NCBI GenBank assembly: GCA_030535815.1
Contig: JAUNRD010000065.1
Location: 1,707 to 8,193, forward strand
Length of the DNA: 6,487 bases
Source of the DNA: Clostridia bacterium
Lineage (GTDB): Bacteria > Bacillota > Clostridia > CAKSNL01 > HGM11501
Direction of reading: 5' to 3'
Of this stretch, positions 1 through 5,456 are shown piece after piece (position 1 is the first letter of the stretch; each line of letters starts with the position of its first letter). The position numbers were made by a program, and so were the translations under genes. The notes beneath the pieces were generated by a model. The model was not told where the DNA came from and ran no database searches. It saw nothing but the letters and a program-made list of their open reading frames with translations.

Positions 1-414
1 TACTGTTTTTTCATCCTCGTTGTTGGGAAATTCTCCCGAGCCGATTAAAACAAAGTTATCCGTTCCGTCCGAGCCGTAGATTTCATACTTTGTAACTCTT
101 CCCGTGGAGGACTCTCCTGTTCTCGGAAGGTATGAAAAGCCTGAAATAGCGTATTCTTTGCCAAGGTCAATTGTGAGCTCATAAGGAGGCGGTGTTTTGT
201 TTGCTGCCTTGCCTTCCACAACCTCATAATAGGTATGCCAGTAAGTTTCCCTTTTGCCGTCAAGAACTTTTTCGGCTGTATAATTTGCAAATACGCTGGA
301 AGCTTCTGCAGTCCATCCTTTTTTGTCAAGCATTTCATCCTCTGCACAGGAAAGAACTGCACCGAGAGATAAAACAAGGCAAAGCGTAAGCAATAAAGAT
401 ATAAACTTTTTCAT
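1..414 (-). CDS. Exported F5/8 type C (discoidin, CBM32-like) domain protein, C-terminus off the window
   Basis: The first 138 codons of a gene whose 3' end lies beyond position 1. The ATG at 412-414 is chosen because AAGGAGG sits 8 nt upstream and it opens a signal peptide (MKKF, hydrophobic run to about residue 22). The end of that signal, VLSCAED, could be a lipobox with Cys23 lipidated or a signal peptidase I site after SCA; I cannot decide. Residues about 33-130 read as a discoidin/F5-8 type C fold: W34 and A36 at the start, the VLDGKRETYWHT segment (49-61; the usual D-G-x-x-x-T-x-W pattern), PPYELTIDLGKEYAISGFSYLPR (about 76-98) and KYEIYGSDG (109-117). Such domains usually bind galactose-type or other glycans or occur as modules on glycosidases; catalytic or further modules may follow off the window. 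The gene lies 13 bp behind the glycosidase-like gene and is surely co-transcribed with it, so a role in the same extracellular carbohydrate process is inferred. Confidence 0.88.
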   Translation of the reverse strand, partial: MKKFISLLLTLCLVLSLGAVLSCAEDEMLDKKGWTAEASSVFANYTAEKVLDGKRETYWHTYYEVVEGKAANKTPPPYELTIDLGKEYAISGFSYLPRTGESSTGRVTKYEIYGSDGTDNFVLIGSGEFPNNEDEKTV

Positions 415-422
415 ATTTTATC

Positions 423-429
423 CCTCCTT
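423..429 (-). promoter_or_regulatory. Ribosome binding site overlapping the upstream stop codon
   Basis: On the minus strand, AAGGAGG is followed by 8 nt and then ATG at 414. The two leading A's are the last two bases of the TAA stop (428-430) of the upstream 913-residue protein. A ribosome terminating there would cover the next initiation site, so translational coupling is likely. It also fixes the start of the discoidin-domain gene. Confidence 0.85.
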
Positions 430-3169
430 ATCCCAGGTGCGCCTTTGCGCCTGCAATCATTTCTTCCGATATTCCCGTTTTGCTCATAGCATAAATTCCG
501 TCGCCTGCATCATAAAGCTTCCAGCCTAAGCAATCCGAAAGATATGTATGAGGCACATAAGGAATTCCGTTTATCATCTTCACGGGATTTGTAAGAGTTT
601 TATGATAGCCGTTTACTCTTGCATCAAGCGAATCAATTCCCGAATAAATCCAGTATTCGTCGCAGATTTCATCATTTTCCGAAAGGCCGTGGGTTGAAAC
701 GTGAAGAAGGCTATCCTCTACTTCAAATTCAACCTTGGTTTCGCCATAGCCCAAAATGTCATTAAGTGCACGGGCAGGATAGTATAAAACGCCGTTATCC
801 ATCACGGGAACACATCTTGTGTCGGGCTCGTAAACCCTCATTTTTGCACCGTCTGCAATCATCTTGATTTTGCCTGCACCAATTAATGCACCATCGTCAA
901 ATGCGGACTTTTCAGCTTCGCTTAAAGCAACCTGAGGAATTTCTGTGTAAAGATAGTTAAATCTTCCCATGGGAGCAACGCTTCCGCCGTTATAGAATTC
1001 AACTATATCTCCCTTGCATTCAACTGAGTCTGTCCACTTAAATTCAAGATCAGCTACCCCTGTTTCGCCGATTAACGCCTTGGGAACTGCAATAACCAAT
1101 GTATCGCCTGTCACCTTATAGGAAACGTTTCCGATGTCGGTAACTGTATAAGCCTTATCGGCGAACCTGGAAATTACGCCTGCACCACTAAAGTTTACAA
1201 CATAGTCATAGCCTTCAAAGCCCGTTGCGTAGTTTCTGTCAGTATTGATGAAAAGATTCATCCAGTTTTCCGTTCCTTCCACGATGGGACGTGTTGTCTT
1301 TGCCATAAAGTAGAAGTTTTCGGAATCGCGGGCAACCTTTGCACGGGAAATTGCGTTATTTACCTTTGTTGTATAATGGAAGCGCTCCCCTGTTTCGGGA
1401 TTCATATATCCCGTGCTGTCACGCTCAAAGTCGGTATTGTCATTGATAAATTCGGGGGCAACGTCATTCCACTGTGCGATGTCACCTTCTATATCAATCG
1501 TCTTTTCTGCGGATGCAAGGGGTGCGGGGCGAACGCCCTGATACTTTCTTACAAAGTCAATAAACTGACAGTATGTATCGTCCTTAAGCTCGCCTCTTGT
1601 GGGTTCAATATCACGGCTTCCTTCGTTATCATAGGTATCAACGAAGCAGTTGTGTACGCCGGAATAGGTATGCTGTCTTCCTGCAATCCACTCGTTCCAG
1701 CCGTCAACGAATACGAAGGCAGGATCCACATCAAGAACACGGCTTGCCTGTTCCATAAAGAAGTAGTTTTCTCTGTAGGTGCCCTCTCTCCAGTCTTCAC
1801 CGAAGGCAACTGTATAGCTTCTTCCCATTGTGTAGGGATCGGAGAATACGCCAACTATGCCGGGACCCCATACATAGGATTCGTTCTTCGCAAGTCCAAG
1901 GGATACAAACTGAACTCTGCCGTTTTCATCCTGACCGTATAAGCTCTGGGGATAAACGTCAAGCCACATAAGCTGATCGTTGGGCCCGATTTTACCCTCG
2001 ATTCGGCTTGCAGTTCTGTACATTGTGAAGAAATCGAAGGCTTCCCTTGTTATTGCACCGTCAATACTGTCATTGGGATATTCAAGTCTTTCCACAAGAC
2101 CTCTGTCCGTGATAATCATAGGCTTACCGTCGCGGTAATACCAGAGGTCAGAGTATCTGCCTTCACGGAAAAATTCCTGATATATGTATTTAACTGCCTG
2201 TGTACGGTCTGTTTTCCAGGAAGTGATCCATGAAATGCCCGGAGCATCAACGCCGGATGCCCTTGCATCCCGCCATGCATCATAGTGCACCTTTAATCCT
2301 GCATACCACACATTGGTCATATTTGTTCCGTCAAAGAAAATTACGTCAACGTCCGCATTGGCAAGAAGTATCGCCTGCTTACGATACACCCAGTAGTCAA
2401 GATTATCGTAATAACCGAAAATAGGTTCGTTCCAGTAATAGCGTCCCTTCAAGTCCCAGGCAGGATGCTCATAATCCGCATAGGCATCGGGAAACTCGGC
2501 ATTTATTTTCCAGGGAATTCTTACATTGCTTTCTCCTCTGGCGTGCCAGTTCCAGTAAAACATACCGATTTCGGTTTCTTCGCTTCTTAAGTCGCCAACC
2601 TCTTCATAGTCGGCAACGGCTCTTCCCATACCGTCAACCGCAACCCATGTGTCATGGTAGTTATCGATTATGGCAGAATCGGGAACGGGAACATATTTTT
2701 CATTTCCCGAAGGCTCTTTTGATAAAATCACCTTATTTACCTTGGTAGGCGCTACCGGAGCGTTTACCCCTGAAAACTGTGCCACAAAATACAAATTCTG
2801 CACGCCTGTTACGGGAACTTCGATATCAGCAGAAAAGCTTGACTTTGTATCGTCATCCATTCTTACATAGGCAATTACCGTTCCGCCGTTATCGGGGCTT
2901 CCGATTCTTACCTGCAGAATTTCGTTGTTGAGCCCCTCATAATTGCAGATACCTTCAACGGTTATTGATTTTATACCCGTAAGGTCAACGCCTTCAAAAC
3001 CAAAGCGGCCTCCCGCTCTGATTTTGGCAATTTCACCGGAAGAAACCGAAACACCAGTCTGATAATCCACATCAGACGGAAGAAGAACGATATCCTCCGA
3101 TGCCGATACCGCTATGCACATTGACATAAGCATAGCAAGTACCGTAAGCAAGATACATACTTTTTTCAT
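428..3169 (-). CDS. Exported multidomain glycoside hydrolase-like protein (CBM6-like, GH99/GH71-like barrel, CBM9-like, Cu-amine-oxidase-like C-terminus)
   Basis: A 913-residue secreted protein, probably acting on or binding a polysaccharide outside the cell. The start at 3167-3169 gives a signal peptide (MKKVCILLTVLAML, cleavage after VSA at residue 23); a start 20 codons upstream is open but would translate the core promoter, so it is rejected. The ribosome site is imperfect (GGGAAGGG, 8 nt spacer). Modules by eye: residues 25-150, a beta-sandwich like CBM6 (DLTGIKSITV, then a VRIGSPDNGGTVIAYV-type strand pair); about 165-547, a TIM-barrel domain with FYWNWHARGE (204-213), DVDVIFFDGTN (273-283) and FVFVDGWNEWIAGR (485-498), resembling GH99/GH71/WbsX-type barrels with Glu493 as candidate catalytic acid; about 556-745, a CBM9/DOMON-like domain (IDIEGDIAQWNDV, then DSENFYFMAKT and NLFINTDRNYATGFEGYDY); about 766-900, a copper amine oxidase N-terminal-like domain (YYPARALNDILGYG). 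The usual second acid three residues after Glu493 is Ala496. Substrate and activity are unknown; it could also be a non-catalytic binding protein. Confidence 0.9.
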   Translation of the reverse strand: MKKVCILLTVLAMLMSMCIAVSASEDIVLLPSDVDYQTGVSVSSGEIAKIRAGGRFGFEGVDLTGIKSITVEGICNYEGLNNEILQVRIGSPDNGGTVIAYVRMDDDTKSSFSADIEVPVTGVQNLYFVAQFSGVNAPVAPTKVNKVILSKEPSGNEKYVPVPDSAIIDNYHDTWVAVDGMGRAVADYEEVGDLRSEETEIGMFYWNWHARGESNVRIPWKINAEFPDAYADYEHPAWDLKGRYYWNEPIFGYYDNLDYWVYRKQAILLANADVDVIFFDGTNMTNVWYAGLKVHYDAWRDARASGVDAPGISWITSWKTDRTQAVKYIYQEFFREGRYSDLWYYRDGKPMIITDRGLVERLEYPNDSIDGAITREAFDFFTMYRTASRIEGKIGPNDQLMWLDVYPQSLYGQDENGRVQFVSLGLAKNESYVWGPGIVGVFSDPYTMGRSYTVAFGEDWREGTYRENYFFMEQASRVLDVDPAFVFVDGWNEWIAGRQHTYSGVHNCFVDTYDNEGSRDIEPTRGELKDDTYCQFIDFVRKYQGVRPAPLASAEKTIDIEGDIAQWNDVAPEFINDNTDFERDSTGYMNPETGERFHYTTKVNNAISRAKVARDSENFYFMAKTTRPIVEGTENWMNLFINTDRNYATGFEGYDYVVNFSGAGVISRFADKAYTVTDIGNVSYKVTGDTLVIAVPKALIGETGVADLEFKWTDSVECKGDIVEFYNGGSVAPMGRFNYLYTEIPQVALSEAEKSAFDDGALIGAGKIKMIADGAKMRVYEPDTRCVPVMDNGVLYYPARALNDILGYGETKVEFEVEDSLLHVSTHGLSENDEICDEYWIYSGIDSLDARVNGYHKTLTNPVKMINGIPYVPHTYLSDCLGWKLYDAGDGIYAMSKTGISEEMIAGAKAHLG

Positions 3170-3200
3170 TAAATCAACCCTTCCCTTTTTGTGTGAATTT

Positions 3201-3229
3201 ATTATACCCTGGCGCATTATTAATGTCAA
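3201..3229 (-). promoter_or_regulatory. Proximal promoter of the glycosidase-like operon (perfect consensus)
   Basis: Minus strand: TTGACA (3224-3229), a 17-bp spacer, then TATAAT (3201-3206), an exact match to the housekeeping sigma factor consensus. The predicted start is near 3194, giving a leader of about 25 nt before the ATG at 3169. This also shows that the longer reading frame reaching 3229 is not the true start, because it would run through the promoter. Confidence 0.85.
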
Positions 3230-3251
3230 TGATTTCCGTTGCCCAGTTTAA

Positions 3252-3268
3252 TTGATATATTTTGATAT
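3252..3268 (-). repeat. Short direct repeat TTGATAT, one helical turn apart
   Basis: TTGATAT occurs on the plus strand at 3252-3258 and 3262-3268, exactly 10 bp apart, so both copies face the same side of the DNA. The pair lies about 23-39 bp upstream of the proximal -35 and just downstream of the predicted start of the distal promoter. Such placement would suit a regulator, but the tract is AT-rich and the repeat could be chance or an UP-like element. Confidence 0.35.
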
Positions 3269-3282
3269 TTTTCTTTCTGTCT

Positions 3283-3311
3283 AGTATAGCACCCCTTCTT
3301 TTTCTTGTAAA
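3283..3311 (-). promoter_or_regulatory. Distal promoter of the glycosidase-like operon
   Basis: Minus strand: TTTACA (3306-3311), a 17-bp spacer, then TATACT (3283-3288) preceded by TGC, which gives an extended -10 (TGN). The predicted start is near 3276, giving a leader of about 107 nt that runs through the proximal promoter. It reads toward the 913-residue protein and stands 82 bp upstream of the proximal promoter. Confidence 0.7.
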
Positions 3312-3352
3312 CACCCTGCAAAACGAAAGCTTATTGAAAGTCTAAAATTTCT

Positions 3353-3367
3353 GATATTCCGAATATC
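3353..3367. promoter_or_regulatory. 15-bp palindrome, possible operator
   Basis: GATATTC, one C, GAATATC: a perfect 7-bp inverted repeat with a single-base centre. It lies about 42 bp upstream of the distal -35 and just downstream of the terminator of the preceding gene. The arms are too short and AT-rich for a terminator and no T-run follows. Its form and place fit a dimeric regulator site, but no regulator is encoded in the window. Confidence 0.4.
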
Positions 3368-3374
3368 CGTAAAC

Positions 3375-3409
3375 AAAAACCGGCCACAGAATTCCGTGCC
3401 CGGTTTTTT
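3375..3409. terminator. Rho-independent terminator after the 490-residue protein gene
   Basis: A hairpin with arms 3375-3387 and 3396-3408: AAAAACCGG/CCGGTTTTT pairs, then one C-C mismatch, then three further pairs around an AT-rich loop. On the minus strand it starts 7 bp after the TAA at 3416-3418 and ends in TTTTTGTTT, as a terminator should. The plus strand ends in six T's, so it could work both ways, though no plus-strand gene precedes it. It insulates the glycosidase-like operon from the gene upstream. Confidence 0.88.
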
Positions 3410-3415
3410 AAGCAT

Positions 3416-4888
3416 TTAATCTTCCATAAAGGTTATATAGTACATTCCTGTAAGAAGGTCATACTTCGCATCTATCAATTCAAGCCGTAATATGACACCT
3501 AACGCATTTCTGCTTATATACGTAACCCCGTCCTTCATCATTACGGCATCTGTATTTACAGTCTCATCGCCCAGCTTTATCTCTCCGGAGCCAACGGTAA
3601 ATACCATTTTATCATATTCGGTAAAATAGGGGCTTGTAACAGTTATTACACCATTTTCATAAGAAAGCTCAATATTTCCCTCATAAGCACTCTCAAGTGT
3701 TGTCCTTAAGGGAACATAAATTTCACTTTCCTCATTTACAATATTGTCTGTTTCAATATCAAAATACCAGAGAGGATATTCAGGAACGTACTCTTCCTCT
3801 ACTGCACTTTCCCATTCCGCTGCCAGTAAAGCTATTAAGTCAAAGGAATTTTCTTCCGTTAACACAGGAAATTCAACCTTGGTCTTTCCGTAGTCAGTAT
3901 ACGAAGTTTCAGCTTTCAGGGTAAACTCTATCACAGGCTTGGATTCAAAGCTCCATCCCGCACCAATAGCAGCCGCACACGAAGGGATATCTATTTTGAT
4001 ATGATTTTCTTCCTTCGCTTTTATAATATTGCCTTTGGAAACCGTGTATTCCATCACAATTCCCTTTTCTCCGATAAACTTCATTCCGGAAAAAGAAGGA
4101 ACCATCTGCTTCGCAATCTCAACTGTTGCCTTTGCCACTTCGGGATCTTCGTGGAAAGCTTCGGGATTATTTTCAACCATAATATCCATAGCACAGAATA
4201 CAAGCTCTCTCATCATATCGCAAAAGCCTTCGTTATCTATTTTTATAGTATACTTTCTTCCGCTGTTGGTAATTTCAGCATATTTTCCTATTATATCAAG
4301 AGTTGCCGTCGTGATTTTCTCTGTATATTCCGCAGAATATGCTTTACCGTACTGTGTGTAGAGGTCGGCAAATTCCTTAGCATCCTCCACTCCCATCATA
4401 CCGAAAATATCTATCACCGCATACTTATTGAATATAGGTCCGTCCATAATCATACGGTAACAGGGTTTTTCACCGGAAACATCATATTTAATCCATATTC
4501 CTGTTTTAATCTTTGTGTTTGTCTCTATATTTTTATTCGGATTTACATTAGTGTCGGTCCGAAGCTCGATATATGCATCAATTTTCTTCATGTCTTCGCT
4601 TACATCAGCCTTCATATTAAATTCGGCACCTGATGTGAAAATTGATTCCAGCAAAAGTTCAAAATCAACGAAATACTCAAGTTCTTTAATCTCGTCCCCG
4701 GCTATTTCTCTTATAAAATCAACCAGAGACTTGAATTCCGCATCCTCAAATTCTATTTTTCCGCTACAGCTTAAATTGTACTTCTGACCGGTAAGAGCCT
4801 CACGAAGCTCGTCCGGAACCATGGCAAATGTTGTCACAAAAGAAAAGCAAAGCACAAACGCCATTAAAAGCCCTAAAAATTTCTTCAT
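3416..4888 (-). CDS. Exported protein of unknown function with copper-amine-oxidase-N-terminal-like C-terminal domain
   Basis: A 490-residue secreted protein I do not recognise as a named family. The start at 4886-4888 has a perfect AGGAGGT site (4895-4901) 6 nt upstream and opens a signal peptide (MKKFLGLLMAFVLCFSFVTTFA, cleavage after TFA at residue 22). Residues about 35-345 form one long region of alternating strands (YNLSCSGKIEFEDAEF near the start, NMKADVSEDMKKIDAYIEL, GIWIKYD, RKYTIKIDNEGF, IEFTLKAETSYTDYGKTKVEFP), in the style of LolA/LppX-like lipid-carrier or beta-sheet substrate-binding folds, but this is only a resemblance. Residues about 385-488 match the copper amine oxidase N-terminal-like pattern (IYVPLRTTLES, NGVITVTSPY, then MMKDGVTYISRNALGVILRLEL). 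Despite that name, the domain in Clostridia usually has no amine oxidase attached. It stands alone between its own promoter and terminator. Surface or wall association is inferred. Confidence 0.88.
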   Translation of the reverse strand: MKKFLGLLMAFVLCFSFVTTFAMVPDELREALTGQKYNLSCSGKIEFEDAEFKSLVDFIREIAGDEIKELEYFVDFELLLESIFTSGAEFNMKADVSEDMKKIDAYIELRTDTNVNPNKNIETNTKIKTGIWIKYDVSGEKPCYRMIMDGPIFNKYAVIDIFGMMGVEDAKEFADLYTQYGKAYSAEYTEKITTATLDIIGKYAEITNSGRKYTIKIDNEGFCDMMRELVFCAMDIMVENNPEAFHEDPEVAKATVEIAKQMVPSFSGMKFIGEKGIVMEYTVSKGNIIKAKEENHIKIDIPSCAAAIGAGWSFESKPVIEFTLKAETSYTDYGKTKVEFPVLTEENSFDLIALLAAEWESAVEEEYVPEYPLWYFDIETDNIVNEESEIYVPLRTTLESAYEGNIELSYENGVITVTSPYFTEYDKMVFTVGSGEIKLGDETVNTDAVMMKDGVTYISRNALGVILRLELIDAKYDLLTGMYYITFMED

Positions 4889-4908
4889 AACACTACCTCC
4901 TGATGATA

Positions 4909-4940
4909 AAAATAAGTACGGAATGCTCCGTACTTATTTT
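4909..4940 (-). terminator. Rho-independent terminator of the yneA-like gene
   Basis: A perfect 14-bp stem (AAAATAAGTACGGA, 4909-4922, pairing with 4927-4940) with a 4-nt loop. On the minus strand the stem ends in TTATTTTTATC, a T-run. It lies about 30 bp after the stop codon of the LysM gene (4971-4973). Its 5' arm overlaps the -10 of the next gene's promoter. Confidence 0.8.
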
Positions 4941-4964
4941 ACCATATAATTATGCATTTGTAAA
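4936..4964 (-). promoter_or_regulatory. Promoter of the 490-residue protein gene, overlapping the upstream terminator
   Basis: Minus strand: TTTACA (4959-4964), a 17-bp spacer, then TAAAAT (4936-4941) preceded by TGG, an extended -10. The predicted start is near 4929, inside the 5' arm of the terminator hairpin, so transcripts from here would lack most of that arm. A weaker alternative on the same strand is TTGACT, 18 bp, CATAAT, whose -35 lies in the end of the LysM gene. Confidence 0.62.
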
Positions 4965-4970
4965 GTTTTT

Positions 4971-5270
4971 TTAGTCAAGTACCGGCACAAGAAGCTTCTG
5001 TCCCACAGAAAGCGCACCACTGTCTATACCGCTGCATTCCTTGATGGCATAAACTGCTTCTCTTATATCAATGCTGTCACCGTAAAAGTCCTCTGCAATT
5101 GTCCAGAGTGTGTCCCCGGGACGCACATAAACTTCCTCATATTCATCATAGCTCTTTTTATCACCGCTGGATAATGCCGAAAAGCTTAAAAGGGTTGTCA
5201 CCAGAATCAAAGCAATTGCTGTTATCTTGAACATTCTTATTTTCATTTTTCTTGTATTTCTTCTTTTCAT
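4971..5270 (-). CDS. yneA: YneA-like SOS cell division inhibitor (membrane-anchored LysM protein)
   Basis: A 99-residue protein. The start at 5268-5270 is fixed by GGAGGT (5278-5283) 7 nt upstream; an in-frame ATG 20 codons earlier lacks such a site and would place the start before the likely transcript end. Residues 1-13 are strongly basic (MKRRNTRKMKIRM), 14-34 are one membrane helix (FKITAIALILVTTLLSF), 36-46 an acidic linker, and 47-97 a single LysM domain (VYVRPGDTLWTIAEDFYGD, then ALSVGQKLLVPVL at the end). Size, order and divergent position next to lexA match Bacillus YneA, which halts septation during the SOS response and acts at the membrane with its LysM part outside. Two LexA-box-like sites lie in its promoter and leader. 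Unlike B. subtilis there is no yneB resolvase behind it; a terminator follows directly. Function is inferred from architecture and context, as sequence identity outside LysM is not assessable here. Confidence 0.85.
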   Translation of the reverse strand: MKRRNTRKMKIRMFKITAIALILVTTLLSFSALSSGDKKSYDEYEEVYVRPGDTLWTIAEDFYGDSIDIREAVYAIKECSGIDSGALSVGQKLLVPVLD

Positions 5271-5288
5271 ATTCAAAACCTCCAAATA

Positions 5289-5302
5289 CGAACTCTTGTT
5301 CT
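5289..5302. promoter_or_regulatory. LexA-box-like site 1, in the yneA leader
   Basis: CGAACTCTTGTTCT. The core GAAC-N4-GTTC is perfect, although the inner four bases and the last base depart from the Bacillus consensus CGAACRNRYGTTYG. It falls at about +8 to +21 of the predicted yneA transcript, between the start point and the ribosome binding site, where a bound repressor would block initiation or early elongation. Confidence 0.6.
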
Positions 5303-5315
5303 TATTTCTATTCAT

Positions 5316-5344
5316 ATAATACACGAACAAATGTTCTTTGTCAA
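5316..5344 (-). promoter_or_regulatory. SOS-controlled promoter of the yneA-like gene
   Basis: Minus strand: TTGACA (5339-5344), a 17-bp spacer, then TATTAT (5316-5321). The -35 is a perfect consensus and the -10 has one mismatch. The predicted start is near 5309, leaving a leader of about 39 nt. The spacer is almost filled by a LexA box, so a strong promoter tightly shut by LexA is expected. Confidence 0.82.
5324..5337. promoter_or_regulatory. LexA box 2, in the yneA promoter spacer
   Basis: CGAACAAATGTTCT matches the Gram-positive LexA box CGAACRNRYGTTYG at all but the final base, with a perfect GAAC-N4-GTTC core. It is the best of the four sites and sits between the -35 and -10 of the yneA promoter, a direct repression position. 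Confidence 0.88.
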
Positions 5345-5373
5345 GTATTTTTTGAAAAAAATTTTAAAAAAGT

Positions 5374-5387
5374 GAAACAAATGTTTG
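5374..5387. promoter_or_regulatory. LexA-box-like site 3, overlapping the lexA -35
   Basis: GAAACAAATGTTTG differs from CGAACRNRYGTTYG at the first two positions only and shares its AACAAATGTT centre with site 2. Its right end overlaps the predicted lexA -35 (5385-5390), fitting autorepression. Confidence 0.65.
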
Positions 5388-5413
5388 CATTTTCCGAAAA
5401 GATGTGTTATAAT
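5385..5413 (+). promoter_or_regulatory. Promoter of lexA
   Basis: TATAAT (5408-5413) is a perfect -10 preceded by TGT (extended -10). The -35 at 17-bp spacing is TTGCAT (5385-5390), weak, which an extended -10 tolerates. The predicted start is near 5420, giving a leader of about 37 nt. It is flanked by LexA-like sites at the -35 and at the start point. Confidence 0.78.
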
Positions 5414-5419
5414 ACTATC

Positions 5420-5433
5420 AGAACATACATTCT
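5420..5433. promoter_or_regulatory. Degenerate LexA-box-like site 4, at the lexA start point
   Basis: AGAACATACATTCT keeps the GAAC half perfectly and has ATTC for GTTC on the other side; three mismatches to the 14-bp consensus. It covers the predicted +1 of lexA. On its own it would be weak, but its position with site 3 suggests paired or cooperative autorepression. Confidence 0.45.
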
Positions 5434-5456
5434 TATTAAGAAAAGAGGTAATTTCT

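Noticed and set aside
45..377. A 110-codon minus-strand frame overlapping the discoidin-domain gene
   Set aside because: Out of frame with the discoidin gene, which has the ribosome site, signal peptide and domain motifs; this frame has none.
1376..1942. A 188-codon open frame on the plus strand inside the glycosidase-like gene
   Set aside because: It lies wholly antisense to a gene with clear domains, has no convincing ribosome site or promoter, and its cysteine-rich product shows no recognisable domain. It is a by-product of the coding bias on the other strand.
3170..3229. A 20-codon N-terminal extension of the 913-residue protein
   Set aside because: The extension would translate the -10, spacer and most of the -35 of a perfect promoter, and it would bury the signal peptide behind charged residues.
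3353..3408. Palindrome plus terminator as one riboswitch-like structure
   Set aside because: The distal promoter lies downstream of both on the minus strand, so they are not part of the leader of the glycosidase-like gene; the hairpin simply ends the preceding transcript.
4001..4633. A 210-codon open frame on the plus strand inside the 490-residue protein gene
   Set aside because: Antisense to a gene with signal peptide, strong ribosome site, promoter and terminator; the product is rich in Phe, Ile, His and Cys, as expected for reverse reading of Lys/Glu-rich coding sequence.
5271..5330. A 20-codon N-terminal extension of the yneA-like protein
   Set aside because: The upstream ATG lies before the predicted transcript start and within the promoter, and the inner ATG has GGAGGT at ideal spacing.
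5385..5456. A 24-codon N-terminal extension of LexA
   Set aside because: It covers the lexA promoter and start point; the ATG at 5457 has a proper ribosome site and gives the standard family N-terminus and length.
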